Shown here piece after piece: positions 12,481-25,904 of a DNA stretch of 64,000 bases. A model generated the notes under the pieces. It searched no databases. It had not been told where the DNA came from and saw nothing but the letters and a program-made list of their open reading frames with translations. Within the stretch, counting starts at the first letter, position 1. Every line of letters begins with the position of its first letter. The position numbers and the translations under genes are program-made. The stretch is from assembly GCF_011386835.1 (NCBI RefSeq), contig NC_088800.1, positions 18,128,572 to 18,192,571 of the forward strand, given 5' to 3'. The DNA is from Chrysemys picta bellii (Eukaryota > Chordata > Testudines > Emydidae).

Positions 12481-13319
12481 TGTGCTTCATGGCCTGTCTC
12501 TGGTTTGGGGAAGAGGAGTCTATCCCATCCCTGTCCTACATGCTGGTCTCTTGCATAAAGCCCTTTGCGCAGGGACCAGAATTTCACTGAACCCTTTTGC
12601 TACTGAGGAATGTGCAGAAATTACTTGCATCAGCTGGAACTGATATTCATAGAAGTTCAATATGGAATAAAGCTCTTGGGTCATGCAATCCATCCTAGTG
12701 CCCTTGTAAAAATGTTTTCCTATCATAAAGAATGTTACTCAAAAGTTGCATATGTTCAAAATATCCATGTGTATATTCTCAGGACAAAACACTATAAAAC
12801 TTGTTCACTGGCTAATTTATATTACTCTGTCTTCTTTTTATTAGAAGAAAAGTACTCATTTTGCATTGATGATACATTTTTTGTGGGCTCTTAAAGGGTC
12901 CATGCTTGAGATGTACTCTCAGTTTATCATAATATCTTCCCAGGAGAGAGATTTTGTTTATAAAACAAAAAGATAATGTGTCAAATCTTGCAGGGCTTTA
13001 GAACCTCAACATTTGAACCAATATAAATAGAAAATTTAAGGATTCTTTTCCCGCAGTGAAAATAGCTTCATTTATTTGAGTCTAAATATTCTTCAGCATA
13101 GTGGTGAACCTAAATACAACGACATGATACCAGTGCATGAATGTTGCAATTTGAAATAGACAAGAATATTTGTGTTGGATATAAACACACCATGAACTGA
13201 AAACTGATTTAAGTGCAGAGATTTTCAGAGCGGTTTAGAAGATTATCATTAAGGGAGGATATGTGGCTAAATTCCAGGCATTGTTCTGAAAATCTCAACC
13301 AAGGACCTAGAAAAGAAGT
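12481..13319. other. no recognisable feature
   Basis: AT-rich sequence with only short open frames and no repeat family I can name. Confidence 0.4.
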
Positions 13320-14480
13320 ATAATAAACACTGAGTGTCCAGAGGAGTACCACAGAGCACTATATGAAGTCTGGTCTTAATTAATAGACCAGGTCCTCAGC
13401 TAATGTAAATCAGCATAACACCATGGACTTTCTGGAGATATGCTAATTTACATCAGCTGAGAATCTGGCCCATTCCTTTAATTCCTGCAGCCATCTCAAA
13501 ATCCGTTAATTAATGATCTAGAAGAGGGACTCAAAATCTTTTTGATTCTTTCTCCTGTATAGAAAGGCTTCAGCCATCCTGTCTGGGAGCAACAAGAATA
13601 GCATGTGACTTAGGTGACCAGTCACACACTATAAATAGTAAGTGGTCAATGACATACATTGAGCAAATATTTCACAAACAACCCCTGGGCTGCAATACAA
13701 GGTAAAATTCACCCCTGTGCAGAGGACCAGCACAAGACCTATATACCACTTAAAGTGTACATGAGAACAGTACATGGTCCTCATTCTGGCCTTCTTCACA
13801 GAGGCCAGTTTCACACAAAGTGTTGACTGAATAATATGCAATAAGTTGAACTACTAAAGTCTGTTCTCAGATGGTTAACAAATAGAAAATGGGTGAATTT
13901 AATCTATTCACATTACTCCCTACAAAGAGTTTGTCCAATTCTAGGCATAAGTTTATAATGTGATATGGCAGTTTTGGGCTCTGTAGAAAAATCATCATGT
14001 AAGAAAGCAGGGAAATCATAGTCCTGGCTTTTTGTGACAACGCCTAGACTATTGTGGTCAGTTATGATAAAATGCAGGAAGCTTAGCAGAGCGACAAAAA
14101 TTAAGTGCTGGAGGAAAGATTGCAAAAATTAAATTATATACAGCTTGAATAAGAGCAGATAAGATAGAACTCTACAAATATGAGGATGTTAATTATCTGG
14201 GAGGAGCAGTGTTACTAGGGTAATAACAAGGAGGTATAGGTAACACAAGAAAAATGGAGGTTGAGTATTTGTAAAAGCTTTCTGACCGTGAGACCTATCA
14301 ATCTGTGAAATAGTTTCCCAGGGGAAGTGGTGGAAGCCTCACCCTCACTGCTTGGCAAAATTAAAACTGGACAAGACAAAGCTTTGGAAAATGTGTTGTA
14401 GGTGTACGAAACCGTCCTGCACTGGCAAGAAGATGGGCTAAATAACTTAATAAGGATGTGCTTGCCTCTAATTTCAATGA
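13320..14480 (+). mobile_element. old CR1-like LINE remnant
   Basis: Scattered + strand matches to CR1 reverse transcriptase: ggagtaccacagagcact reads G-V-P-Q-S-T, attaatgatctagaagag reads I-N-D-L-E-E, and gtttcccaggggaagtgg followed by tggaagc resembles the SLPGEVVEA segment near the CR1 C-terminus. It is broken by stops and frameshifts and is interrupted at 13389-13472 by a fold-back repeat. Clearly a dead fossil; boundaries are soft and part of the middle (about 13.6-14.1 kb) is not recognisable. Confidence 0.5.
13389..13472. repeat. fold-back repeat inside CR1 fossil
   Basis: Arms aggtcctcagctaatgtaaa and atttacatcagctgagaatc are inverted around an accatggactttctgg centre. It separates the G-V-P-Q and I-N-D-L-E-E segments of the old CR1, so it inserted into that element. 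Confidence 0.6.
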
Positions 14481-14604
14481 TTGTCCAAAGTGAGTGACAT
14501 GTAAAAGTAAACGGCTATAAACAGGGGAAGAAAATCAAATTTTTAAACGTTTCAATGGTAATAACCTGAGTTATCAGCAACACAGGACAGGAAAATTAGA
14601 TAGG

Positions 14605-14694
14605 AGGCCCAATTTTGGCCTCAGGTCCCCATGTGTAGCTCTCATTTAAATCCATGAGAGAGAGAGGCATCAGATCTGAATCAGAATTGGCCTT
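14605..14694. repeat. fold-back repeat, degenerate
   Basis: Arms aggcccaattttggcctca and aatcagaattggcctt are roughly inverted. Same general type as 4931-5036. Confidence 0.4.
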
Positions 14695-14994
14695 TGATTT
14701 TGCATTTTACAGTGTTACTTTAAAAGCACACTAGAATGAGTACATCCTTTAATATTGTAAATCGTTTAACAGGTGTAAGCAGGAAAATATTTCCTAATAA
14801 CCAGGCACACATCCTACTTTTTACAAACCAAAAAAGGGAACCGAATCTCCATGGATCCTTATTCTCCAGCTTCTAATATGAAGGTATAAAATCCTTCACA
14901 TTTTAGCCAAGGGGAGAAGAAAAAGATAATATTTTACCAAATGGTCAACCCATGTCTCTATTGTAAATACCAACCCCTCCTCCACAGGTGCAGA

Positions 14995-15118
14995 TAGGGT
15001 GACCAGACAGCAAATGGGAAAACTCGGGACAGGGGGTAGGGGGTAATAGGAGCCTATATAAGAAAAAGACTCCAAAATCGTGACTGTCCCTATAAAATCG
15101 GGAGATCTGGTCACCCTA
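14995..15118. mobile_element. hAT-type MITE, TAGGGTGACCAGA termini
   Basis: A 124-bp element with tagggtgaccaga/tctggtcacccta ends and a perfect 8-bp target duplication, ggtgcaga, at 14987-14994 and 15119-15126. The interior (gtccctataaaatcggga) matches the copy at 8952-9074 in reverse orientation. Confidence 0.92.
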
Positions 15119-15126
15119 GGTGCAGA

Positions 15127-16117
15127 GGTCTCTCTAACAACGGAACTGGTGAGGTTCTATTGCACAGAAGTTGGGCAAGTTTCAATTCGCTCCCACATAT
15201 GATGTGCATCTCCTGTACTCCATAGAGCCCAGCTCCACAGGGGGCTACCTGGATCCAGTGGGATTTTTTCTGGGGGATTGTATTCAGTGGCTTGAAGACC
15301 CTACATAGGGTGCACGGAGGACTGGATCTGAAATTCACATTTCACATACAGTATTGAAAGTTTCTTTCAAATTAGGTGTAGTTCATACAGAAACCACCAG
15401 GACACCTCCCTTTAGACCAAGGGTGAAGCTACTCATCCATGGCAGCAAGAGACATTGATGGCATGTAAGCAATGGCACTTCATCTGCAACACCATTTTGT
15501 TAGTGATCTGGGTGATAAAATAGTGATGACACAGAGCCAAAGTCTAGAGCACCCCAAATATTGGCAAAAAGACCAAAAGTAGCTTTGCAAGGTGTAGCTT
15601 TATACCAAAGAGAAGATCTCTTTGATGGATGTCCACAGATTCCCTAAGAGGGGAGCAAACCAATGTGTTGTCCTGTGCATTATAGAGATGAACTAGGCTA
15701 AACTGTAAGGGAGAATGAGAGATCTCATTCTGCTATTTCTCCCTGTGCCTGCACTAGCAACTGTGACCCAGTGCAGATATCCTGTCTGGTTGGGCTGGGA
15801 ATCTGTCCCTGAACCATTACAGTTTTTGCACATATTTAATTCCTTTTACTCCAAATCTGAACCTCATTGAACTAGATTCCTTTTAGATTTTAATTCTGAA
15901 TGCGCAATCAGACTTGAGACAGATGAAAAATCTCCTCTTAGCTACATTCATATACACACTGGTATTTTTTATTCCTATTATTTTTGTGTCATTCTTATTT
16001 TAAACTCGCCACTTGCAAGGTGAACTCATAGCCCACAGACAACTAGTATTAATTTCAGGTAACAAATCTTAGGTGTATGCCGAGTATTGGGATGAACTTG
16101 TTATCTTGTGCCTCTCT
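15127..16117. other. no recognisable feature
   Basis: No gene or repeat family recognised. Confidence 0.45.
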
Positions 16118-16233
16118 TTATCTACAGGTTTCAGAGTGGTAGCCATGTTAGTCTGTATCAGCAAAAAAAATGAGGAGTCCTTGTGGTGCCTTTAGAGACT
16201 GTGCCACAAGGACTCCTCATTCTTTAGCTACAG
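16118..16233 (+). mobile_element. fold-back retroelement copy
   Basis: Starts gtttcagagtggtagcc, continues gttagtctgtatcagcaaaa, then gaggagtccttgtgg, and returns as the inverted gtgccacaaggactcctcat. Flanks ttatctacag (16118-16127) and ttagctacag (16224-16233) are a 10-bp duplication with one mismatch. Same family as 19733-19970 and 49957-50106. A variable 10-12 bp duplication and an inverted end suggest target-primed insertion with inversion rather than a cut-and-paste element. Confidence 0.75.
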
Positions 16234-18422
16234 AGGCTGAAAACTGGGATATGAAAAGGGATCTTCAGTGTAACCTCACAAAGCATAATCAAAGCCATGT
16301 CACTATCTCAAGAAAGAAAAGTTAGAGGTCATTACATTTAGGTAACCTGTTTTGGCAATGATCTCTGCCTTTTCAATGATTAGTTAGCTAGCTTTTGAGA
16401 ATTCAGTTTGATAATAAATATATACTTCTTGTGACAATGGCAAAGATGCATTCTTATTAAAAAGCTATGGGCCAGATTCTTGTCTCAGTTGTGCTGATGT
16501 AACCAAGATACAAATTTGGCCCCAAATCTTCAATACTAATTTTAAAAGTATCTGTATGGGTGGTGATAGTTCTGGAATGACACGTTTAGGAAAGAGGGAG
16601 TAACTGGAAAGCAATGATAATATCCTTGATAAAACCAGAAGACTTTAAACATCTGCTGTATGTTTCTGGAAAATGGAACAAAATATTAAAGATCTGAGTG
16701 AAAGGATTACACTTAATTTTTTTTTCCATTTTAAATTCCATCTGCACTTCCAATCCTTTAATTCGGATTCTGAATTTTTACATGTATTAAATGTGGAAAA
16801 TTATTCTTTTGTTCTACAGAAAGAAATTCTGTGTACATTCTAGTTGGTGGGATAACAAAGCACATCACTCAATTATATATCAAAAATATTCTAAAGCTCT
16901 GTAATTATCTGTTTCTTTATAAAAGAATAGCATATTATTATAGATGCTTGGTAACTTGTTTGATCATTAAACCATGTTAACATTAGTTAATTTCGAACTA
17001 ATCTAAACACAGCTTCCATAAATTTCTTTACTAGATTGAATAATAAATGAAAACTTTTGAGATTTTGAATCTCAGTTGAATCATGTTAAAATCTAACTGA
17101 CCATATTACATTTTGTTCTTCCCTGTAGATATTTAGAGGGTTCACAGAAAAGTGTCTAGGGGAAGTTGGAGTGGGTCATTCACATGCAGTGTATTGGTGT
17201 GGAGAACTAAAAGGAATTATCTATTGTACACATCCTGAGTAGAAAGTCAGACCAAATATATTGTAAAACTGCCACATTTATTTATATTTTTAACATTTCA
17301 AATTAAAGGAAACAACTTGAAAGATCACCTCTCTCTGAAAATGCTGTTCCTAGTGTATTTACAAATAATTCAAAGATGACTATAACTGAAAAAAGTATGT
17401 GGTATTTTTCTCTTTTTCATGGGGGTTGTTTGTAATTTTTTTTTAACATTGGTGCATTTCCCAGCATGCTGAGCATTTATGTATATGGAAGATTGGGGCC
17501 TGTCACTGTTCTTTCTCATGGACGTAGGCCTCCTGGTATCAGAGCACGGCATTGCACTGATCTGCACCTCTAGTATCCCCTTTGGCCGCTTACTCTGCCC
17601 TGCACCAGCTTGCCCTTAATCTTTGTGTTCTTTGGCCTAGCTGCTCGCTTCTCCACTCTCATCCCCTTCCAGGATATCCAAAGTCCAATGTAATACGTTC
17701 CAATCAACCATAAACAGAAAGGTCCTTCTGGCCCTCACCAGGTACAAGGTTGCCATCTTCCCTCTCAGTCCTCCCATCCTGACTTCCCTCACAAGAGCCT
17801 TCCTTGCCCCTCATGATTCTCTCCTTGCAGGAGAGTACTGCCTTTTCTGCAGTTCCTCCCCTTACTGAGGTCCTTCAGTCTACTTATAATGTCCAGGTGT
17901 CCAGTGAATCATCATCTAGCTGTGCCCTCTCTGGCCAGAAGGCAATCAGCCAAAGCACCCCACAGATGTTGAACGTGTCTCTAATTGGGGGTTTTCTCCC
18001 TTCTCTAGCAGGTGATGGGGGAGCCCCATCACAGAGCCATAATCAGATTCCTTACTGAAAAGTGCCTTTAAACTTCAGCTAGAATGGAGAAAAGCCCTTA
18101 TAAACCTGATTAAAGAAATGTTTAAAAACAAATTTCAGGCCATGCTATTCAGTTAGTGCACTGTCAGTAACTGGAATGTTAAAAATTTAGTCAGTTTAGA
18201 AAATTTTGATTTAAGAGTTGTTCTTTGGTGAGAGACCAATTCATGAGCTAGCCGCATCTAAGCGTGCTTCCAATAATAATCAATATCTGGATTTTTTAAA
18301 AAAAATACAGTATTTATTTGGGGGGGGGACTTATATTTGCCCTTTTAATTGTTTTTACCAATGTATGTAAGTAGCTATGTCCCTCTTTCTTTGTCCAGTT
18401 TTTTTCATTGAAGAAATTTTAC

Positions 18423-18427
<5 letters not shown>
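16234..18427. other. mostly featureless stretch
   Basis: A fold-back half-copy lies at about 16469-16525 (gggccagattcttgtctcag, with aaatttggcccc). From about 17515 to 18060 the sequence becomes CT-rich and repeat-like, but I cannot assign a family. No exon signal is convincing. Confidence 0.4.

Positions 18428-18492
<65 letters not shown>
18428..18492 (+). repeat. compound (TA)n(CA)n microsatellite
   Basis: About 15 TA units run directly into about 18 AC units. Confidence 0.95.
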
Positions 18493-18496
<4 letters not shown>

Positions 18497-18614
18497 GACA
18501 AGAGGACAAGTGAAACATACATGCATCATACAGGAAAGGTGCATACAAATCTCTGAAATGCAAAATTAAATGCACTTCAACTATCTTAGTTAACTACATA
18601 CAAAAAGAATTAAA

Positions 18615-19558
18615 AACATAAGAACATAAGAAAGGCCGTACCGGGTCAGACCAAAGGTCCATGTAGCCCAGTATCCTGTCTACCGACAGTGGCCAATGCC
18701 AGGTGCCCCAGAGGGAGTGAACCTAACAGGCAATGATCAAGTGATCTCTCTCCTGCCATCCATCTCCACCATCTGACAGACTGAGGCTAGGGACACCATT
18801 CCTTACCCGTCCTGGCTAATAGCCATTAATGGACTTAACCACCATGAATTTATCCAGTTCTCTTTTAAACTCTGTTACAGTCCTAGCCTTCACAACCTTC
18901 TCAGGTAAAGAGTTCCACAAGTTGACTGTGCGCTGCGTGAAGAAGAACTTCCTTTTATTTGTTTTAAACCTGCTGCCTATTAATTTCATTTGATGACCCC
19001 TAGTTCTTGTATTATGGGAATAAGTAAATAACTTTTCCTTATCCACTTTCTCCACATCACTCATGATTTTATATACCTCTATCATATCCCCCCTTAGTCT
19101 CCCCTTTTCCAAGCTGAAGAGTCCTAGCCTCTTTAATCTCTCCTCATATGGGACCCGTTCCAAACCCTTAATCATTTTAGTTGCCCTTTTCTGAACCTTT
19201 TCTAGTGCCAGTATATCTTTTTTGAGATGAGGAGACCACATCTGTACGCAGTATTCGAGATGAGGGCATACCATCGATTTATATAAGGGCAATAATATAT
19301 TCTCAGTCTTATTCTCTATCCCCTTTTTAATGATTCCTAACATCTTGTTTGCTTTTTTGACCGCCTCTGCACACTGCGTGGACATTTTCAGAGAACTATG
19401 CACGATGACTCCAAGATCTTTTTCCTGACTTGTTGTAGCTAAATTAGCCCCCATCATAATGTATGTATAGTTGGGGTTATTTTTTCCAAAGTGGATTACT
19501 TTACATTTATCCATATTAAATTTCATTTGCCATTTTGTTGCCCAATCACTTAGTTTTA
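18615..19558 (-). mobile_element. CR1 LINE, 5'-truncated, 3' part of ORF2
   Basis: The minus strand encodes an uninterrupted 236-residue frame (18816-19526) with the C-terminal part of a CR1 reverse transcriptase protein, including the [20 protein letters not shown] and [20 protein letters not shown] segments and ending FKRELDKF then SINGY. The catalytic reverse transcriptase core is missing, so the copy cannot be active. The 3' UTR reaches the terminal cttatgttcttatgtt at 18615. The + strand copy at 38108-39897 is the same subfamily. The lack of stops suggests a fairly recent insertion. Confidence 0.92.
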
Positions 19559-19732
19559 GAGGTCAGTAGCATACAGAATGCAACAGAGGAAAAAAGAATG
19601 TGAAAGCTTGTGAAATAACCTCAATTAACTTTCTATAATGACAGCAATTTTTATTGTACATCTTTCTATTATTCCTCGCAGCAAAATAAAGTTCCTCTTT
19701 TTAACATTGCTTGGAGGAGCTGCCAAAGAAAC

Positions 19733-19970
19733 ATTTGTGAAATTTCAGAGTAGCAGCTGTGTTAGTCTGTATCCGCAAAAAGAAGAACAGGAGTACTTGT
19801 GGCACCTTAGAGACTAACAAATTTATTAGAGCATAAGCTTTCGTGGACTACAGCCCACTTCTTCAGATGCATCCGAAGAAGTGGGCTGTAGTCCACGAAA
19901 GCTTATGCTCTAATAAATTTGTTAGTCTCTAAGGTGCCACAAGTACTCCTGTTCTTCTATTTGTGAAATT
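19733..19970 (+). mobile_element. fold-back retroelement, 178-bp palindrome
   Basis: The unit (19745-19958) begins tcagagtagcagctgtgtta and then folds back: 19781-19869 is the reverse complement of 19870-19958 with a single mismatched pair (19865 against 19874). It is flanked by a perfect 12-bp duplication, atttgtgaaatt, at 19733-19744 and 19959-19970. The palindrome ends exactly at the right duplication. No protein is encoded. See the copies at 16118 and 49957. Confidence 0.88.
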
Positions 19971-22900
19971 CTGATCTAGCTTATGGGACTAACAGAATAG
20001 CCTTATGGAAGAACGTGCAATCTATGCAAGTTATAGTATATTATGGCACAATGAGGTAGAAGAATTGAACTACACTTTATAGTTTGATATCTCGTGATGT
20101 AAATGAATCATCTGCCTAGCACAACATGCTTTTTTTAGCCTTATAAAAGAAATGTATGGCTTTTTATTGTTCTATTAAAAGATTTCAGCATCCAAGCTAA
20201 AATATATCCTGCACTAAAGTGAAGCAATTCACCATGCCTCATGTGTATTTTATGACTTTATAGGGCTCTCAAAACTTTTCTCAAGAATTTAGCATTTTGC
20301 AATGGTTTCTTTAAGGGATTAAGCAAAAAATGATTCCGTCGGCTGAATGGCCATGTTGCCACTTGTTCCTTCAAAGGAGAATGACTCTCAGCTTGTAGTC
20401 ACTACAACCTAGTCATTTGTATGCACACTAATATTCATCAGATTTCAGGATAAATACTGTAGGTACTTAAGCATATGAAATTTAAAATTCTAAATCTAGC
20501 GACAAAAGGCACTGTACACTGGAGCGCCCTGGACGTGAACTTCTAAGGTAGGGTTCTCCCCTGCCCTCAATGAGGCTCAACGGCTGAAGAAATGCTCATG
20601 GCAAAGAGCCCCGTTTCATGTCTGACAACCTGAGGTATTTGGTCTCTCCATCCTCTCAATCTGATGGCCATTTATTACTATATATTAATAAATACAGCAA
20701 GTTTTAATTTTGCCTAAAGTTTGAAGAAACTGGAACAGTCCCTGAGACCTATTGAATGGCAGATAATACTCAACATAGCTGGTTGGGAGTAGCTTCTGGC
20801 TATTGAGACCATGCAGGTTGGGAGGGTGGCCACAAATAGCTCCTCCGTGATGAGGTACATCCAAGACCCCAGTCCTGCAAAGGGTTTAGTACATGAGTAG
20901 CTTTACTTACATGTCTTTACAGGATTGGGGCTCGAGGTGGAGATGGTGTGTGAAACAGAATTCCCCATGAAAGTGGTTGCTTTTCGGTTTGTATATTTTC
21001 TCAGGTGTGAGTCTCCTGAAGAGCAGAAGAAGAAAGGAGAAATGTTTCAAAAGTTCAGCTACTGAATGCCAAACTTATTTGAAGTTCAATATGTTGAAGG
21101 AAAACTGCTTTGAATTTTTACCACGACTTTAGAGGGGTACAGAAGAATCCATTCTAAAAGAAGCATTTTCAACTATGAAACTCAGAAAATGTTTCAAAAT
21201 CTGCATTAATATGAATTGGACAGCTGTGGAATCCCTGGTGATTCCTTTTATGAGAACTGCAACAGGAAATGCAGCCTGAAAGCATTACATACAGTGATAG
21301 ACCCAGACCAGTTGGGAACAGCAGAGTAGCAGAAGGGAGATATACTGGCCACTGGATAAGTAGTTTTCTGTTCCCTGAGTGACCAGAGCAGGGGCTGCTC
21401 CAGGCTAATAGACCACCTGACTCCAATTAACCTGCTAAGAGTCAGGTGAGGCAGTTAAGCACCTGACTCTAATTAAGGCCCCTCTGATGCTAGAAAAAGG
21501 CTCACTCCAGTCAAGCCAGGGGGAGCCAGGGAGCGGAAGTGTGTGTGACGAACTGGGAGCAAGAGGTGTGCAAGAAGCTGAGAGTGAGTAGGCGTACTGC
21601 TGGAGGACTGAGAAGTACAAGCGTTATCAGACATCAGGAGGAAGATCCGGTGGTGAGGACAAAGAAGGTGTTGGGAGGAGGCCATGAGGAAGTAGCCCAG
21701 GGAGTTGTAGGTGTCATGCAACTGTACCAGGAAACACTCTAAACAGCTGCAGTCCACAGGGCCGTGGGCTGGAACCTGGAGTAGAGGGCGGGCCCGGGTT
21801 CCCCCCCATACCTCCCAACTCCTGATCAAACACAGGGGGAATTGACCTGGACTATAGCTTCTACCAGAGGGAAAGGTCTCTGGACTGTTTCCTGACCCAC
21901 AGGGTGAATCTGTGAAGCGAGCAAATCCACCAATAAGCGCAGGACCCACCAAGGTAGAGGAGGAACTTTGTCACAATACATACAGGAGGGCTAGAATTGG
22001 AGTAAGAGACAAGGAGCAAGAAATTTCCATAACTCTTTATAAATCTTCATTTTTCTGGGATGGAGGGAAAAGGTTGTTTGTTTGTTTCTGATTTGGTGTT
22101 AAAGAAGCCATACCCAAAAACAAAATCAGAACATACTTTAAAAGAGTTGCAGAAATTTCTTAAATCTCTTCCTGTTCCCTGTGTCGCTTGCTACAGCTCT
22201 TAATGTCCTATTTTGGTGCACATCATTGGGATGACTGTTTTCCTTCTTCATTATTTCATATTAACATTTTTTGTTTTAATATGTGTACTCTGTATTTACT
22301 GTACAAGGTGTAATTCAGCCATGTTTTAGATTAGATCCCGTGACTATGAAGTGTTTTATATTCACTTTCTGATGCATGAATTCCTTCACGTTAACTCCTC
22401 CTTAATAAATATTTCATTTATGTAAAAAGTATATTCAGGACACTAAGTGCTGTACTGAGAATAACAGAGCTAAGAAATACTTGGTCGTATAAATGCTGTA
22501 CTCTGTAGCAATCCCTGTGGAGATTTAACCAGCACCTCAAATGCACTTCCTGCACAAGATGGGTCTGTAAGGAGGGAAGTATGTATTCCAGGAAACACAG
22601 CTGCATTGGCCTGTTGCATATGAGCATCTGAATACTAATTTGGATTTGTATTATAGATGACCCCAGTGAAAGCAAAGTGGTACACCCGTTAAACCATGCA
22701 ACAGGTTGCTAATCGATCTGCACTTTGTGTTTCATCTATAACCCTTCAAGAATTTCTCTTACATTATCTAATATTAAACATGCCTCCCAATGTATTGAAT
22801 ACATGGAATAAACAAAATGAAGCCATTCTATTAATGAGGATTTGTAGTACTTATCCTGAACTGCAGTGTTGCTACTGAGAATGGGGTGTCGGATTTCTTT

Positions 22901-23006
22901 TGCCTCTGGGAGAGTACATCCGCCACGTGAATATTGCTAAAAATGCTCTGTTGAGCAAATATGTTGCTTATACGATGCACTAGATTGCACTAAATGTCAT
23001 TAACTT
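19971..23006. other. mixed stretch without a gene
   Basis: A fold-back repeat of the 'acatgagtagctttactta' type lies at about 20871-20933 (cagtcctgcaaagggttta against acaggattggggctc). From 21427 to 21975 the sequence is purine- and GC-rich with long unproductive frames (including cgggcccgggttccc), which reads like a piece of a dispersed element of unknown family. The remainder is unremarkable. Confidence 0.4.
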
Positions 23007-23685
23007 TCTCCTAGAACTGGGTGAAAAGTTTTAGCTGAAACTTTTTTTTTTTTTTTTTTTTTTGGCAAAAGATGCAATTACCGTGACACTGAAACTGTTC
23101 TTGAATTCACTTTAAGTTTCACTGAATTGTTGTGGTTAAAATAAAATTAAAAAAAAAAAATCTAAAAGCCCCAAACATTTTGTTTTGACATTTTTAAAAT
23201 GAAATATTTCAATTTGGTTTGAAATAAATATTCATTTTAAAATTTCCTTTAATTATATAAAACAATAAATATTTTAAATGGTCTAAACCCGTGTTTCCCA
23301 AACTTGGGACGCCGCTTGTGTAGGGAAAGCCCTGGCGGGCCAGCTGGTTTGCTTACCTGCCGCATCCGCAGGTCCGGCCAATCTTGGCTCCCAGTGGCCA
23401 CGGTTCGCTGCTCCAGGCCAATGGGACCTGCTGGAAGTGTGGACGTACTGGCCGCCGCTTCCAGCAGCTCCCATTGGCCTGGAGCAGCAAACTGCGGCCA
23501 CTGGGAGCCGCAATTGGCCGGACCTGCGGACGCGGCAGGTAAACAAACCGGCCCGGCCCCCCAGGTGCTTTCCCTACACAAGCGGCGTCCCAAGTTTGGG
23601 GAACACTGGTCTAAACTAAATGTTTCATTTGACCCTAAATGATTTTTTTTCAAACCAAAAAATCCATGATTGGCCCAGCTGTATT
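23007..23685. repeat. AT-rich dispersed repeat, split by a MITE
   Basis: Left part 23007-23288 begins agaactgggtgaaaagtttt then agctgaaac and a 22-base T run. Right part 23609-23685 ends in catgattggcccagctg. Its start resembles the reverse complement of the block ending at 902. The hAT MITE at 23289-23608 is inserted in it. Confidence 0.55.
23289..23608. mobile_element. hAT MITE, CAGTGGTTCTCAAACT family
   Basis: A 320-bp CpG-rich element that is nearly one long inverted repeat, with ends ccgtgtttcccaaacttgg and ccaagtttggggaacactg. A perfect 8-bp target duplication gtctaaac flanks it (23281-23288 and 23609-23616), with TA at positions 4-5 as in Buster-type hAT insertions. Long GC-rich frames on both strands here are products of the palindrome, not genes. 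Confidence 0.92.
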
Positions 23686-24189
23686 TTCAACAAAATGTCA
23701 GGGAATGGAACTTTTATCTCTCTGTGCTCATTTCTCTTTTTAAACTCTGCTGAAAAATCGATTGCAAGCTGCATGTAAGCATAGCATAATTTCCTAATGG
23801 ATAACAGCAAATTTATTTTAATGGTGCATTTAAGTTATTTATTTGACACACATCTAGGGACAGCACTAGAAGTTCTACTGCTGCTCACCAACCAGCCCCA
23901 AACCACCTATGAAAGTGTTGCTGAATATTTTGCTGCTCATAATATTCTGCTGCTTTAGAGGGTGACCCGTAATGCCAGTTCACAGCAGCAGCCCTGTTGA
24001 CTTTCACAGCTCAGGTGGTAACTGGGCTGTCCACCTAGCTAAATCTATATGTGTATTCATATGTGATCTATATGCATTATCCATATGTATTTTTATACTT
24101 CATTTAAAAAGTCTGTATGAATATATAAATTTAGTGTGCATGCTCCAGATGTTGCTTGTTACCAATAAACCTGTTTTGTTAATTTCCAG

Positions 24190-24292
24190 GTTATCCGATG
24201 CACTCTGGTGAACTGTAGTTGTCTGTGTTTCAAACCTGGAAAAATAAACCAACGACAATGTGACCAGTGTCGACATGGATGGGTAGCGCATG
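24190..24292 (+). CDS. BNC1: basonuclin 1, first visible coding exon
   Basis: Encodes 34 codons plus one base, starting V-I-R-C-T-L-V-N-C and running through the conserved [15 protein letters not shown] and HGWVAH segments of the basonuclin N-terminus. It has an acceptor (aatttccag) before 24190 and a donor (gtaata) at 24293. The upstream intron is phase 0 and the downstream one phase 1. There is no start codon in the exon; by analogy with mammalian BNC1 a short upstream exon supplies the initiator methionine and a few to about 30 residues. The C-T-L-V-N-C opening is also seen in the paralogue BNC2, but the rest of the protein fits BNC1. Residue numbers in the other BNC1 entries count this valine as 1. 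No promoter was identified. Confidence 0.93.
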
Positions 24293-24375
24293 GTAATATT
24301 GCTTTTGTAAATCTATCTATCTAGGTTCTTGTATAGCCCTCCTTAGCATAGTATCTCAGCTCTTGGATTTTTTAA

Positions 24376-25904
<1,529 letters not shown>

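Noticed and set aside
19866..19915. Hammerhead-ribozyme-like core (ccgaagaa, a gtgg/ccac stem, then cgaaa) in the palindrome arm
   Set aside because: The conserved CUGANGA box is mutated (C-C-G-A) and there is an extra A before the stem, and no cleavage-site stem could be paired convincingly. Resemblance only.
23249..23653. Overlapping GC-rich open frames up to 134 residues on both strands
   Set aside because: They lie on a palindromic hAT MITE, and the same peptide wording recurs at 36183-36664 and 53284-53621, as expected for repeats.
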